45,864 nucleotides of DNA from Cryomorphaceae bacterium (GCA_007695365.1 REDV01000092.1:68844-114707); one strand, 5' to 3'; shown: positions 35,200 to 43,561, numbered from the stretch's first letter. The notes: a model not told the origin generated them from the letters alone. Numbers and translations are program-made.

Positions 35200-35583
35200 A
35201 TGAAACGGATTATAAAGGACTACAAAAACATCACTCCGGAGCTTCTGGATATTCTCAATGATCGTTATCCTGAAGGAATTGACGAGGACGACCTGATTAC
35301 TTTTTCCAATCATTTGGGCGAACTGGTCAAAGCAGTTGAAATTCGCTACGAGGACGATATCTACCTCATCAAGGTCAGTAAGCAGCTCGCTGCCAAAATG
35401 GATGAGGCCATGGAGGACGACGATTCTGATGACGACGATGATGATATGGATGATTTCGATACAGATGATTCAGACATCGCGGATGATGTAGATGATTTCG
35501 ACGACGATGATGACGATACCGAAGAATCTCCACGCCGCCGGTCAGAAGAGGATGACGATGATGATGATGAGGACGATCTGTGA
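35200..35583 (+). CDS. Acidic protein with poly-Asp/Glu tail
   Basis: A 127-residue cytoplasmic protein. The first 70 residues form a small mixed alpha/beta domain (ITPELLDILNDRYPEGIDEDD, then YEDDIYLIKVSKQL). The rest is almost all Asp and Glu with one RRR island near residue 113, giving a strongly negative tail. Such tails may mimic nucleic acid and bind basic proteins. The N-terminal domain occurs in other Bacteroidota proteins of unknown role, as far as I recall. A TAGTTTCG sequence near 35153 may be the -7 box. Converges with the TPR gene at 35589. Confidence 0.72.
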   Translation: MKRIIKDYKNITPELLDILNDRYPEGIDEDDLITFSNHLGELVKAVEIRYEDDIYLIKVSKQLAAKMDEAMEDDDSDDDDDDMDDFDTDDSDIADDVDDFDDDDDDTEESPRRRSEEDDDDDDEDDL

Positions 35584-35588
35584 TTGTT

Positions 35589-35966
35589 CTATTCGTTGAG
35601 GTATTCCTCTAAGTCCTCAATGAACTGCTGATTGCTTTTTGTATCCTTTGACCTGCCCAAAAGGGAATCAAGCATTAAATCTGCCTTGTAGCTGCCAATT
35701 CGTGATGCCTTGTTGAGGTCACGTAAAGCGCGTTTGTTCTGGTTAATTTTCAGTAATACCTTGGCCCGAAGAATATACATGTCAGGGTTTCGCTTCGTAG
35801 ACATGATGCTGGTGTTGAGGTACTTCAAAGCTTCATCATAGCGCTCCTCAGCGTAGGCCTCTTTGGCAAGTTCGTATTGGTGTTCAGCACCTTTAAGAAT
35901 CTGTACGTCTTGTGCGTTTGTGGATAAAACCAAGCATGTGCCGATTAAAATCAGGAAAATCCTCAT
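35589..35966 (-). CDS. Small secreted TPR protein
   Basis: A 125-residue exported protein. The signal peptide ends STNAQ at about residue 19. Two to three TPR motifs follow (YELAKEAYAEERYDEALKYL, DMYILRAKVLLKINQNKRALRDL). It is probably a periplasmic scaffold. It lies 5 nt after the IMPase gene on the same strand, so it is likely its operon partner, though no functional link is evident. Confidence 0.78.
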   Translation of the reverse strand: MRIFLILIGTCLVLSTNAQDVQILKGAEHQYELAKEAYAEERYDEALKYLNTSIMSTKRNPDMYILRAKVLLKINQNKRALRDLNKASRIGSYKADLMLDSLLGRSKDTKSNQQFIEDLEEYLNE

Positions 35967-35971
35967 GGCAT

Positions 35972-36781
35972 TTAAGTTACAAAATGTTTGCCAACTATGG
36001 ATTGAATTTCGCGAAAAGCCGCCGGTGAGGCAGCTATAATTTCGCGACCAAATACCGGTTTTCCGTCATTTCTGAAATCGTCCACCATCCCTCCGGCACA
36101 GCGCACGATGCACGTACCGGCTGCAACGTCCCAGGGGTTGAGACCTACCTCGTAAAAACCGTCGAAGCGTCCTGCCGCAACATAACACATATCTAAAGCA
36201 GCCGATCCCATTCGTCTGATTCCGCGCGTGCGCACCGTAAGCTCACCTATAGTTTTAAGATTGGCTTCCAATGTTTTCACAGAATCGTATGGGAATCCTG
36301 TTACAATGAACAACGATTCCAAAGGTGCTTCAGGTGATACGCTGATTACAGAGTCATTACAGAGTGCTTGACCGCCTTTCACCGCATGGTACATTTCATT
36401 ATGTTCAGGGGCGTAGATGACTCCCAAAATGGGATCTTCGTTTTTTACCAATGCAACGCTCGTACAGTAAAAAGGAATGCTGTGCATGAAATTGGTGGTG
36501 CCATCAAGCGGGTCAACCACCCAATTCAGTCCACTTTCAGAGGGTGTGCCGGTTCCTTCTTCGGCGATGAAGCCCGCTTCAGGCAATATCTTTTGCAGCG
36601 CTGAAACCAGCATTTGCTCAGCTTGTTGATCAACGTGGCTAACAAGGTCGTTAAAGCCTTTTTGCTGAATCATGTCGCGGTGAAACAGAGATTGCTGCTC
36701 TTTCAGAAAGGCACCTGTCTGCCTGCTGATGAAGGCTACCTCAGCTGCCAGTTCTTCCAGTTCATGAGTGGTGAAATTCAT
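35972..36781 (-). CDS. Inositol monophosphatase family protein
   Basis: A 269-residue Mg2+/Li+-type sugar-phosphate phosphatase (SuhB-like). The metal-binding motifs are AEEGTG, DPLDGTTNF and WDVAAGTCIVRCAGG. Family members hydrolyse myo-inositol phosphates or related phosphates; SuhB also binds RNA polymerase in E. coli. The start ATG shares one base with the stop of mtaB (TGATG), a sign of translational coupling. The 5-nt gap to the TPR gene suggests a three-gene operon. Confidence 0.92.
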   Translation of the reverse strand: MNFTTHELEELAAEVAFISRQTGAFLKEQQSLFHRDMIQQKGFNDLVSHVDQQAEQMLVSALQKILPEAGFIAEEGTGTPSESGLNWVVDPLDGTTNFMHSIPFYCTSVALVKNEDPILGVIYAPEHNEMYHAVKGGQALCNDSVISVSPEAPLESLFIVTGFPYDSVKTLEANLKTIGELTVRTRGIRRMGSAALDMCYVAAGRFDGFYEVGLNPWDVAAGTCIVRCAGGMVDDFRNDGKPVFGREIIAASPAAFREIQSIVGKHFVT

Positions 36782-38103
36782 CAGAAAAGCGGTTCAGCAA
36801 TTTTGGTTAAAACCTCACTTTCAACCCAGCCGTCTGCCCGAAGTTTTTGAAGCTCTACCTTTTGCAGGGTGTTTACCAACTCCGGATTGTAGGGTATCCC
36901 AACTTTCACGTAATTCTCTGTAAAACCAAACATAACACCTTCCGCAGTGTCTGATTCTACAAGAACCGTAGCGGTTTTTCGCAGTTGCTCCTGGTAAAAA
37001 CTGCGTTTCTTTTTGTGCGAAAGCGAGCGCAGAGCCTTGCTGCGGGTGGTGCGCACCTCCATCGGAACCACGCCATCCATGCGCACAGCCGTTGTATTGT
37101 CTCTTTCAGAATAACTGAAAACATGCAGGTAATGCACATTCAGCGAATGAAGAAAAGAATAGGTGCCGTCAAAGTGCGTGTCGGTTTCACCCGGAAAACC
37201 AACAATCACATCCACACCAATACAAGCATCCGGCATTTTCTGAAGAATGTGCTCTACACGGTTGCGGTATAATTCGGTACGGTATCGTCGGCGCATTCGC
37301 ATAAGAATATCATCGCTTCCTGACTGCAAGGGAATATGAAAATGGGGTACAAATTTGTTCGAAGCGGATACAAAATCAATGATTTCATCGGTCAATAGAT
37401 TGGGCTCAATGGATGAAATTCTGAAACGCTCTATTCCTTCAATTTTGTCAAGCTCCCTGATCAGGCCTAAAAAGTTTTCGTCTGAGCCATGTCCAAAGTC
37501 TCCGATGTTTACGCCGGTGAGCACCACCTCTTTGGCACCGCTTTGAGCCACCTTCCGGGCTTCATGGACGGTCTGCTGAATGCTCGCGCTCCGGCTCACA
37601 CCTCGAGCCAGCGGAATGGTACAGAAAGCGCAAAAGTAGTTGCACCCGTCCTGCACTTTTAGAAAAGTTCGGGTTCGGTCGCTGCGGCTCCACGCCGGGT
37701 GAAAGTCGCGGGTTTCCTTGATGGGAGCATTGAAAATCCTTGCCGCAGATTCTTTTTCGGTTTTCTGTAAATGCTCCAGAACCTTAAACTTTTCTTCGGC
37801 CCCCAAAACGAGTGATACTCCCGGAATGGAGGCAATCTCTTGGGGTTTGAGCTGGGCGTAGCAGCCAATCACAATCACCTGCGCATCGGGGTTGTTGCGC
37901 AATGCACGTTTCACCTCGTACCGACATTTTTTATCGGCATTGTCGGTCACCGAGCATGTGTTGATGACGTAGTAATTGGCCGGTTCGTCGAAAGATACGC
38001 GGGCATAACCGGCCTCGGTAAAGGCGTGGGCAATGGCCGATGTCTCCGAAAAATTCAGCTTACATCCTAGGGTGTGAAATGCAACGGTGCCGAGGTGATT
38101 CAT
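36781..38103 (-). CDS. mtaB: tRNA t6A37 methylthiotransferase MtaB
   Basis: A 440-residue radical-SAM enzyme that adds a methylthio group to N6-threonylcarbamoyladenosine at position 37 of tRNAs reading ANN codons. The N-terminal UPF0004 domain has cluster cysteines in TLGCKLN, NTCSVTD and IGCYAQ. The radical-SAM motif is QDGCNYFCAFCTIP, and a C-terminal TRAM-like region follows (FGFTENYVKVGIPY). GCKLN and the overall length favour MtaB over MiaB or RimO. A TACCTTTG box at 38119-38112 on this strand ends 8 nt before the ATG, suggesting a very short leader. Confidence 0.94.
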   Translation of the reverse strand: MNHLGTVAFHTLGCKLNFSETSAIAHAFTEAGYARVSFDEPANYYVINTCSVTDNADKKCRYEVKRALRNNPDAQVIVIGCYAQLKPQEIASIPGVSLVLGAEEKFKVLEHLQKTEKESAARIFNAPIKETRDFHPAWSRSDRTRTFLKVQDGCNYFCAFCTIPLARGVSRSASIQQTVHEARKVAQSGAKEVVLTGVNIGDFGHGSDENFLGLIRELDKIEGIERFRISSIEPNLLTDEIIDFVSASNKFVPHFHIPLQSGSDDILMRMRRRYRTELYRNRVEHILQKMPDACIGVDVIVGFPGETDTHFDGTYSFLHSLNVHYLHVFSYSERDNTTAVRMDGVVPMEVRTTRSKALRSLSHKKKRSFYQEQLRKTATVLVESDTAEGVMFGFTENYVKVGIPYNPELVNTLQKVELQKLRADGWVESEVLTKIAEPLF

Positions 38104-38111
38104 AAGGCCCG

Positions 38112-38119
38112 CAAAGGTA
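38112..38119 (-). promoter_or_regulatory. Candidate -7 box of mtaB operon
   Basis: TACCTTTG on the minus strand, 8 nt before the mtaB ATG. No clear TTG at the -33 distance. Confidence 0.45.
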
Positions 38120-38160
38120 CGAAATACTGAATGTGCGCTAAAAGCTTGCCCTTACACTCG

Positions 38161-39228
38161 TTATAAATCCTTCCCGATTCGGTATCCAAAGAACAACTTC
38201 ATCTTGAGAGGCGCATAGTCAATACGGGTTTCCTCGCCGGCCCGTACCAGAAAGTTGTCGTATATGAGGTTGAAGATGAGGTAAAACCGCTTTGCGTTAT
38301 AGCCTACGGCGTTGCGCGTAAACAGACGCATGTTGAAACGCGTATCCTCAATGTCATCAAATTCAGGGTGATTTACCTCTGCCAGCGTGGCATTGAGCAT
38401 AAGCAGGGGCGCACCGGAAAGCGTAATGAAAAAATTGCGCGGTAATACAAATGTGTGTGCATAGCCAATGCCTGTTCCGGTAGACAGGTTCGCCACTTGG
38501 GTGATGTGCGCTTGTCGGTCGAGACCATTGCCAAATTCGTGGCGTACAAGGGCAGAGTCTGCGGATAGACCGTAAAGCCCGGCAAATCCGTGTAGCGTGA
38601 CGCTCCCTGCGCTTTTGCGTTGAATCACGTCACCTAGAAAAGACGCCTGAAACGAAAACTGATCGTGGTTGAGTACATACAAATACGAAAGGGCGAGGTC
38701 AATGGAGGAGATATCCGACCGCATGGAGAGGGCACTTTGCGGTGGATTGCCATCAAAAACAGTGTTTGCGTTTGCAAGGTCGTAGCCCTCGTAGTACTGA
38801 AGTGTGAGGTCAAAAACGTGTTTCTTGCCGTAGAGGGTGCTCAGCAAGTCGAATTTGGTGGTGGGGTTATCGCCCCGGTAACGCATGGAGGCGGGTATTA
38901 CAAAACCAAGGTCGAGCGCCAATATCTTGTATGTAAACCCCAAACCAATACCCAAACCGTTGTTGGGGCGGAAAATCAACGGTTGACCCACATCGCGGTT
39001 GCGAACCTGAAGGTCGGTTGTTTTGATGATGTTGTAGGCCCGGATAGAGAGGTACTGACGCATGGGTAACACGTAGGAGCTGTCTTGAGGAGAAGAACTT
39101 AAGGGTGTCCATGGTGTGTTGGCCACGCTTTGGTTAACGTCATAAAGCAGGAAGACGCCAATTGCCGCAAGAGCCATTTTCCATCGCAGTGCCGCCCGGA
39201 TTTTTTCTTTGAAACTCACCACCTTCAT
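38161..39228 (-). CDS. DUF4421 family outer membrane beta-barrel protein
   Basis: A 355-residue protein. A positively charged start and hydrophobic segment (about 15-35) serve as signal peptide. The rest shows alternating strands ending in an aromatic residue, typical of outer membrane barrels, for example GLGIGLGFTYKILALDLGFVI cut here at 20, FDLTLQYYEGYDL, and the closing MKLFFGYRIGKDL. The RQYLSIRAYN segment after the signal and the GLGIGLGFTYK segment fit DUF4421, a Bacteroidota family of unknown role. Single-gene unit before the repeat region. Confidence 0.75.
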   Translation of the reverse strand: MKVVSFKEKIRAALRWKMALAAIGVFLLYDVNQSVANTPWTPLSSSPQDSSYVLPMRQYLSIRAYNIIKTTDLQVRNRDVGQPLIFRPNNGLGIGLGFTYKILALDLGFVIPASMRYRGDNPTTKFDLLSTLYGKKHVFDLTLQYYEGYDLANANTVFDGNPPQSALSMRSDISSIDLALSYLYVLNHDQFSFQASFLGDVIQRKSAGSVTLHGFAGLYGLSADSALVRHEFGNGLDRQAHITQVANLSTGTGIGYAHTFVLPRNFFITLSGAPLLMLNATLAEVNHPEFDDIEDTRFNMRLFTRNAVGYNAKRFYLIFNLIYDNFLVRAGEETRIDYAPLKMKLFFGYRIGKDL

Positions 39229-39345
39229 CGTGGCGCAAAATTAACACATTGGTGACGTTGGTGCTAAACCCGGTTTTCCGGACAGAATTATAACATATAA
39301 TCGGCGATGCATATGGAATACCTCCGACCGCATGAGCAAGTGAAT

Positions 39346-39378
39346 AAAAAAAGCCCCAACTTTCGATGAGGCTTTTTG
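39346..39378 (-). terminator. Terminator copy in repeat unit nearest DUF4421 gene
   Basis: On the minus strand, AAAAGCCTCA pairs with TGGGGCTTTT (one G-U) around an 8-nt loop and runs into seven T. The same hairpin recurs at 39497-39529 and behind the tRNA at 39648-39680. Confidence 0.85.
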
Positions 39379-39496
39379 TTGTGATCCCGCTGGGGCTTAC
39401 CGATATGTGTTTTCAGCCGCTCGTTACTCGCGTGAAAACATCATCGGCATAAACTTCTCGCCCCGCTGTATCATGGATGTATTCACATGTTTGAAT

Positions 39497-39529
39497 AAAA
39501 AAAGCCCCAACTTTCGATGAGGCTTTTTG
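39497..39529 (-). terminator. Terminator copy in middle repeat unit
   Basis: Exact copy of the 39346-39378 hairpin, 151 bp away. Confidence 0.85.
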
Positions 39530-39647
39530 TTGTGATCCCGCTGGGGCTTACCGATATGTGTTTTCAGCCGCTCGTTACTCGCGTGAAAACATCATCGGCA
39601 TAAACTTCTCGCCCCGCTGTATCATGGATGTATTCACATGTTTGAAT

Positions 39648-39680
39648 AAAAAAAGCCCCAACTTTCGATGAGGCTTTTTG
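39648..39680 (-). terminator. Terminator of tRNA-Lys
   Basis: Same hairpin, starting 4 nt past the tRNA 3' end (39684). It is the presumed original from which the two others were copied. Confidence 0.88.
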
Positions 39681-39683
39681 TTG

Positions 39684-39756
39684 TGATCCCGCTGGGGCTC
39701 GAACCCAGGACCCACGCCTTAAAAGGGCGTTGCTCTACCAACTGAGCTACGGAATC
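39684..39756 (-). tRNA. tRNA-Lys, anticodon TTT
   Basis: 73 nt on the minus strand. The acceptor stem GATTCCG pairs with CGGGATC (one G-U). The D arm contains GCTCAGTTGGTAGAGC, the anticodon arm ACGCC-CTTTTAA-GGCGT gives anticodon TTT, and the T arm is CTGGG-TTCGAGC-CCCAG. The discriminator is A and CCA is not encoded. All helices form without mismatches apart from the wobble, so it should be functional. Confidence 0.96.
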
Positions 39757-39860
39757 AATACTGATTTTTTCGGAGTGCAAATATACAGGCTATTTTGATT
39801 TAAAAAATGTTGCCCTTGTAAAACTTTGGTCTAAATTTGTAACCAGCATCAAATCAGTAG

Positions 39861-41027
39861 TTACTCAACCATTGGTGCCCGCTTAAAAGGTGCGCTGCGG
39901 TCAAAAAGATAGCGCATAGTAGCCAGAGTTCTGAAGCGACGTCCGCCGAGATTTTCGCAAACGCGCAACATTTTCGGATTGAAGTCGCCAATCCAGGTGA
40001 GTATGGTTTCGCTGTATCTGCGTTTGGCAACCACCACATGGTCTTCGGCCCATTTAATCATAGCCCCTTCAATGCCTTTGCCCTGATATTCGCGCACCAC
40101 CCCGAAAACAATTCCTACCATCGTTTCAGGCGGATTCAGATTTTGATAGAGCAAAAATTTAATCTTGCCCCATAGGTTGAGGTTTCCGTTTACGTACCTG
40201 AAAATTTCGTTGAGCTCGGGTATGTTAATGTAAAACGCAATGGGCTGATTGTCATAATACACAAAGATTACCACGTCGCGATCTACGATGGGCTTGAGGG
40301 CTTTGATGGTTTTTCGTGCTGTTTCAATGGCCATGGGTTTAAAGTGCTCATGGCCACCCCATGCGCCGTTGTACACGGTCATAAAATCCTGGGATACCTG
40401 CTCCCAGCTTTTTCCTTGAATGTTGGTGATTTTGTACTTCGGATCAAAGGCCATCTGATTGTACTTGCGCACAAAAATGGGCTGGGCCGGAATAAACAAG
40501 TCGCGCTTATATACGTACTGCTCAAAGTACAAGCCAAAGCCGTAATTCTCGAAAAGCGTCCTGTAATAAGGCGGGTTGTAGTTCATTCCGTAGCTGCTGG
40601 GGTCGGTGAAGTTGTGAATTAGGAGTCCCCAAAACTGGTTGCGCTCTCCGAAATTAATGGGGCCGTCCATGGCTTCAATGCCTCGTTTGGCCAACCAATC
40701 TCGCGAGGAATCAAAAAGCATGTTTGCAGCTTCTTGGTTGTCAATACATTCAAAAAAACCAATTCCTCCGGTGGGCTGGTCAAAATTGTTGACTGTTTTG
40801 GGGTTAACGAAAGCGGCAATGCGACCAATGGGCAGCCCCTTTTTGTTTTTGAGTAAGAATCGCACGGCTGCTCCTTCCATGAAAAGCTTGTTGCGTTTAG
40901 GGTCAAAAATCTTCTCGATATCCTGCTTTAAATGAGGAATCCAGTTGGGGTCGTTGGCGTAAATGTGTTCGGCAACACGGTGAAAATCGCGAACATCAGC
41001 GCTGCTCTCAACAACTTGAATCTGCAT
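39861..41027 (-). CDS. GNAT-fold conserved protein of Bacteroidota
   Basis: A 388-residue cytoplasmic protein from ATG 41027 (MQIQVVESSADVRDFH); the upstream in-frame ATG at 41084 would overlap the shikimate kinase start and run through a possible -7 box at 41051-41044. The opening HRVAEHIYANDPNWIPHL and the later VFGVVREYQGKGIEGAMIKWAED, cut to YQGKGIEGAMI here, show a double GNAT-like fold with an acetyl-CoA-type loop. Related proteins are widespread in this phylum, but I know of no proven substrate. It is divergent from aroK. Confidence 0.78.
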   Translation of the reverse strand: MQIQVVESSADVRDFHRVAEHIYANDPNWIPHLKQDIEKIFDPKRNKLFMEGAAVRFLLKNKKGLPIGRIAAFVNPKTVNNFDQPTGGIGFFECIDNQEAANMLFDSSRDWLAKRGIEAMDGPINFGERNQFWGLLIHNFTDPSSYGMNYNPPYYRTLFENYGFGLYFEQYVYKRDLFIPAQPIFVRKYNQMAFDPKYKITNIQGKSWEQVSQDFMTVYNGAWGGHEHFKPMAIETARKTIKALKPIVDRDVVIFVYYDNQPIAFYINIPELNEIFRYVNGNLNLWGKIKFLLYQNLNPPETMVGIVFGVVREYQGKGIEGAMIKWAEDHVVVAKRRYSETILTWIGDFNPKMLRVCENLGGRRFRTLATMRYLFDRSAPFKRAPMVE

Positions 41028-41076
41028 ACAGTCCGTTTTCGTGCGAAAGTAAGGATATTTCAACACCTTTACACCC

Positions 41077-41589
41077 GTGAACATCTACCTCACAGGCTAT
41101 ATGGCAAGCGGTAAAAGTACCGTAGGAAGAGCCCTCGCGGCCCGGCTCGGAATCGATTTTTGCGATCTTGATGATTTATTCGTGCAACGCACCGGCCAAC
41201 AGATAGCGGACTACTTTGCGACGGCGGGCGAGGCGTCTTTCAGGGAAAAAGAATCGGAACTGCTTACCGAAGTCTCGGCGCGAACGAATTTCGTTGTTTC
41301 TACCGGAGGAGGAACTCCGTGCAGAGAGCAGAATCTTAAAACGATGCTCAACTCAGGAAGGGTATTTTTTCTGGATGTGCCTGCCGATGAGCTGTCTCGA
41401 AGACTTCTTCCTGAGAAAATGCTTCGGCCGTTGATTCGGAATGTGAAAAACGAGGAGCTGGAATTATTCGTGCAAAGCCACCTTGAGGAGCGCTGGTATT
41501 ACTACAACCAAGCACATTTTAAGGTAATGGCAAACCAACCGCCTGATAAAGTTGTGGATGCCATTGTTGAATTGCTCACCAAACGATAG
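41077..41589 (+). CDS. aroK: Shikimate kinase
   Basis: A 170-residue enzyme that phosphorylates shikimate with ATP in chorismate synthesis. The Walker A loop is GYMASGKST (about 7-15); CDLDDLF and FREKESELL bind shikimate; STGGGTPC is the third family motif; and a lid region with RPLIRNVKNEE follows. The start is a GTG at 41077; the family needs MNIYLTGYMASGKS, so no shorter start is possible. It stops 5 nt from the converging phosphoribosyltransferase. Confidence 0.95.
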   Translation: MNIYLTGYMASGKSTVGRALAARLGIDFCDLDDLFVQRTGQQIADYFATAGEASFREKESELLTEVSARTNFVVSTGGGTPCREQNLKTMLNSGRVFFLDVPADELSRRLLPEKMLRPLIRNVKNEELELFVQSHLEERWYYYNQAHFKVMANQPPDKVVDAIVELLTKR

Positions 41590-41594
41590 CGGTC

Positions 41595-42101
41595 TTATTC
41601 AATCCAGGCTTGCTCCTTGCCAGGGGTAAGGTCAACGGTGATATGGTCTTGCATGGTGGTGCTGAGTGTCAAACCAACGAAGTCGGCTTTGATGGGGAAT
41701 TTTCGGTGCCTGCGGTCCACCAGAGCTACTGTGGTGAGTTTGGCAAGCGGTTGTTTCAGTACTTCGCCCACCGCGTATATTAAGGTGCGACCTGAGTTGA
41801 GCACGTCATCTGCTATTATGACCGAGCGTTTGGACCAGTCCAACACTTTACCTTCAAAACGGTAATCTCCGTTAAGGGGCTTTTTCTTGTCCATCACAAG
41901 TTTTACCAAATGCACTTTGATGTTACTGTTGGCTTCCACCACCTTCCCTATTCTGCCGGCGAGCATCCATCCCTGCGAAGCAATGCCTATCAGCACAACC
42001 TCTTTTTCGTTGTAGTTGAACTCAATAATCTGATGAGCGATGCGTTCAATTTTCCGTTGAATTTGCACTGCATCCAAAACCGAAACCTGTTGCTCTTTCA
42101 T
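41595..42101 (-). CDS. Phosphoribosyltransferase, PyrR-like
   Basis: A 168-residue type I phosphoribosyltransferase. The PRPP-binding signature is VIIADDVLNSGRTLIYAV, preceded by a GIASQGWMLAGRI pyrophosphate loop and followed by VALVDRRHRKFPIKADFVG, the layout of PyrR/uracil phosphoribosyltransferases. I start at ATG 42101 (MKEQQVSVLDA); the open frame extends to 42236 only as shadow of the next gene. It may salvage a pyrimidine base; an RNA-binding PyrR role is not evident, as no pyr gene is near. Confidence 0.85.
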   Translation of the reverse strand: MKEQQVSVLDAVQIQRKIERIAHQIIEFNYNEKEVVLIGIASQGWMLAGRIGKVVEANSNIKVHLVKLVMDKKKPLNGDYRFEGKVLDWSKRSVIIADDVLNSGRTLIYAVGEVLKQPLAKLTTVALVDRRHRKFPIKADFVGLTLSTTMQDHITVDLTPGKEQAWIE

Positions 42102-42135
42102 ATAGGCAGTTTGGCCAAAGGTAGCAATTAGGGCT

Positions 42136-42738
42136 TCAATCCTTTTTTTCGAGAAGGATGAAAAGCTCTCTTTCAGCGCGGGGTTGAATGGAGTTGTAAC
42201 AGCGCTCAAGTACCAACACTTTAAACAGTGGTTCAAAATAGCTGCGGTATTCTTCTTCGTGACCCCCGTAAGGTGGATGCTCAGTGTTCAGGGCATCGTC
42301 AAACAGCACACCCATTAATCGGCCACCGGGCTTTAGCACGCGGTGCATGTGTTCGGCGTACTTCTGACGTAAGTCAGGATGAAGCGCACAGAAAAAAGTT
42401 TGCTCCACCACCAAATCGTACTGCTCGCGGTGTTCAAAAAAGTTACCTTCTATGAGATGTTCCGGCGGAAAGTCGGGAACGCGCGACAATATATTCTGTA
42501 ATGCACTGGGAGCTAAGTCAATAACCCAAACATTTGTGAAGCCGTTACGGTGCAGGTATTCAGCTTCGTAGGCGTTACCTGCACCGGGTATAAGAATACG
42601 TATGTGCTTATCGGTAAGCTGGTCGAAATAGGCTTTAAGCGGAGTTGAGCAGTATCCAATATCCCAACCTGTTTGATTGTTTTTGTACCGGTCTTCCCAG
42701 TACTTCGCATCGAGCAATTCTTCGGGTGTTAGTGCCAT
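42136..42738 (-). CDS. TPMT-like SAM-dependent methyltransferase
   Basis: A 200-residue class I methyltransferase of the thiopurine S-methyltransferase type. YWEDRYKNNQTGWDIG is the family's opening motif; IPGAGNAYEAEYL forms the SAM loop and VWVIDLAPSAL the acidic strand after it; EQTFFCALHP follows. Bacterial members may methylate thiols, or selenium and tellurium compounds. ATG 42738 lies directly after the TAA stop of the universal stress protein gene (1 nt between), so both are in one operon. Substrate unknown. Confidence 0.85.
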   Translation of the reverse strand: MALTPEELLDAKYWEDRYKNNQTGWDIGYCSTPLKAYFDQLTDKHIRILIPGAGNAYEAEYLHRNGFTNVWVIDLAPSALQNILSRVPDFPPEHLIEGNFFEHREQYDLVVEQTFFCALHPDLRQKYAEHMHRVLKPGGRLMGVLFDDALNTEHPPYGGHEEEYRSYFEPLFKVLVLERCYNSIQPRAERELFILLEKKD

Positions 42739-42739
42739 A

Positions 42740-43561
42740 TTAATGCAACACCAATAGTGGTATTTTCGTTTTGATGGCTGTTTCAAGGGTAGGTGATTTC
42801 CTGAAGACCTTGCTTCCCCATGGATATTCGTGCTTTATCATCACCACCGTATCACACTCTGTTTGATCCAGGTGTTTTAGGAGCGCTTTGGTAACGTCTT
42901 CTCTTACAGCGAGAATAAACTGGTGTTTCAATTCGCCCAAAACCGCATTAATGTCTTTGCGTGCCTTGGCTCCTTCCTGTTGCAATTCTTCCATGTATTC
43001 AGGATCGGGGGAGAAATGTACCACATCAACCTGAGCGTTGAACACCCTGCTGAGTTGGCACAGTGGTTTGAGAATCTCCGCATAGTTGAGATCACTCAAG
43101 TCAGACGCAAAACAAAAACGGGTTAAGGGTGCAAAAGTCCATTTCTCCGGAATCAGCCAAACAGGCACATTGGAGCCTTCAATCGTGTCAACGGCCACGC
43201 TGCCAAACAATTTGTTGCTAAATCCAGAGCGACCGGTTTTTCCCATCACAATTAAATCAATGCGCTCCATGCCCACCGTTTTGTGAATCATCTCGGGAAC
43301 GTCACCTTTAACGGCTTTCAAACTTGTCTGAACTCCCGGACAGTACTCCTTTACTTCCACAAGTTCCTGGTCGAGGTCTTGTAACGCGTGCTGTTCTAGC
43401 TGAGAACTTAAATCGCGCAATACACTTTGACCGCTGGACGGCTTGTCATACACATAGAGAAGCAATACCTCACCACCAATTTCCCGCGCTAATTTGAGAG
43501 CCGCAATCAGTGCGTTGCGGGCGTTTTCCGAAAAATCGGTAGGAACAAGAATGCGTTTCAT
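42740..43561 (-). CDS. Universal stress protein, two tandem Usp domains
   Basis: A 273-residue protein from ATG 43561 (MKRILVPTDFSENARNAL). The first Usp domain (about 1-140) keeps the ATP-binding motif GKTGRSGFSNKLFGS. The second (about 150-273) lacks it, with only a weak similarity ending TKIPLLVLH. Tandem Usp proteins are common in Bacteroidota respiratory and stress loci. The frame upstream to 43672 is not needed. It is followed at 1 nt by the TPMT-like gene and preceded by the 61-aa membrane protein gene. Confidence 0.88.
   Translation of the reverse strand: MKRILVPTDFSENARNALIAALKLAREIGGEVLLLYVYDKPSSGQSVLRDLSSQLEQHALQDLDQELVEVKEYCPGVQTSLKAVKGDVPEMIHKTVGMERIDLIVMGKTGRSGFSNKLFGSVAVDTIEGSNVPVWLIPEKWTFAPLTRFCFASDLSDLNYAEILKPLCQLSRVFNAQVDVVHFSPDPEYMEELQQEGAKARKDINAVLGELKHQFILAVREDVTKALLKHLDQTECDTVVMIKHEYPWGSKVFRKSPTLETAIKTKIPLLVLH

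Larger units (their letters stand above)
39341..39699 (-). repeat. 151-bp tandem repeats carrying tRNA-Lys 3' end and terminator
   Basis: Two identical 151-bp units (39341-39491 and 39492-39642) and a partial third copy formed by the tRNA gene's own end (39643-39699). The 57 nt common to all three (39341-39397, 39492-39548, 39643-39699) contain the final 16 nt of the tRNA, a short spacer and the terminator. The other 94 nt of each unit have no counterpart at the tRNA itself. Comparing the two units line by line I find no difference. Confidence 0.92.
39229..39860. other. 632-nt region without protein genes: tRNA-Lys and 151-bp tandem repeats
   Basis: It holds one tRNA gene on the minus strand and two complete repeat units downstream of it. 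The flanks (39229-39340 and 39757-39860) show no gene or structure that I can support. Confidence 0.85.

Noticed and set aside
39341-39642. CRISPR array or insertion sequence
   Set aside because: The units are 151 bp, directly adjacent and identical throughout with no variable spacers, and they code for no transposase.
39229-39860. Integrated genetic element at the tRNA-Lys
   Set aside because: The 3' end duplications could be att sites, but there is no integrase or cargo gene between them; a full integrated element is not supported.
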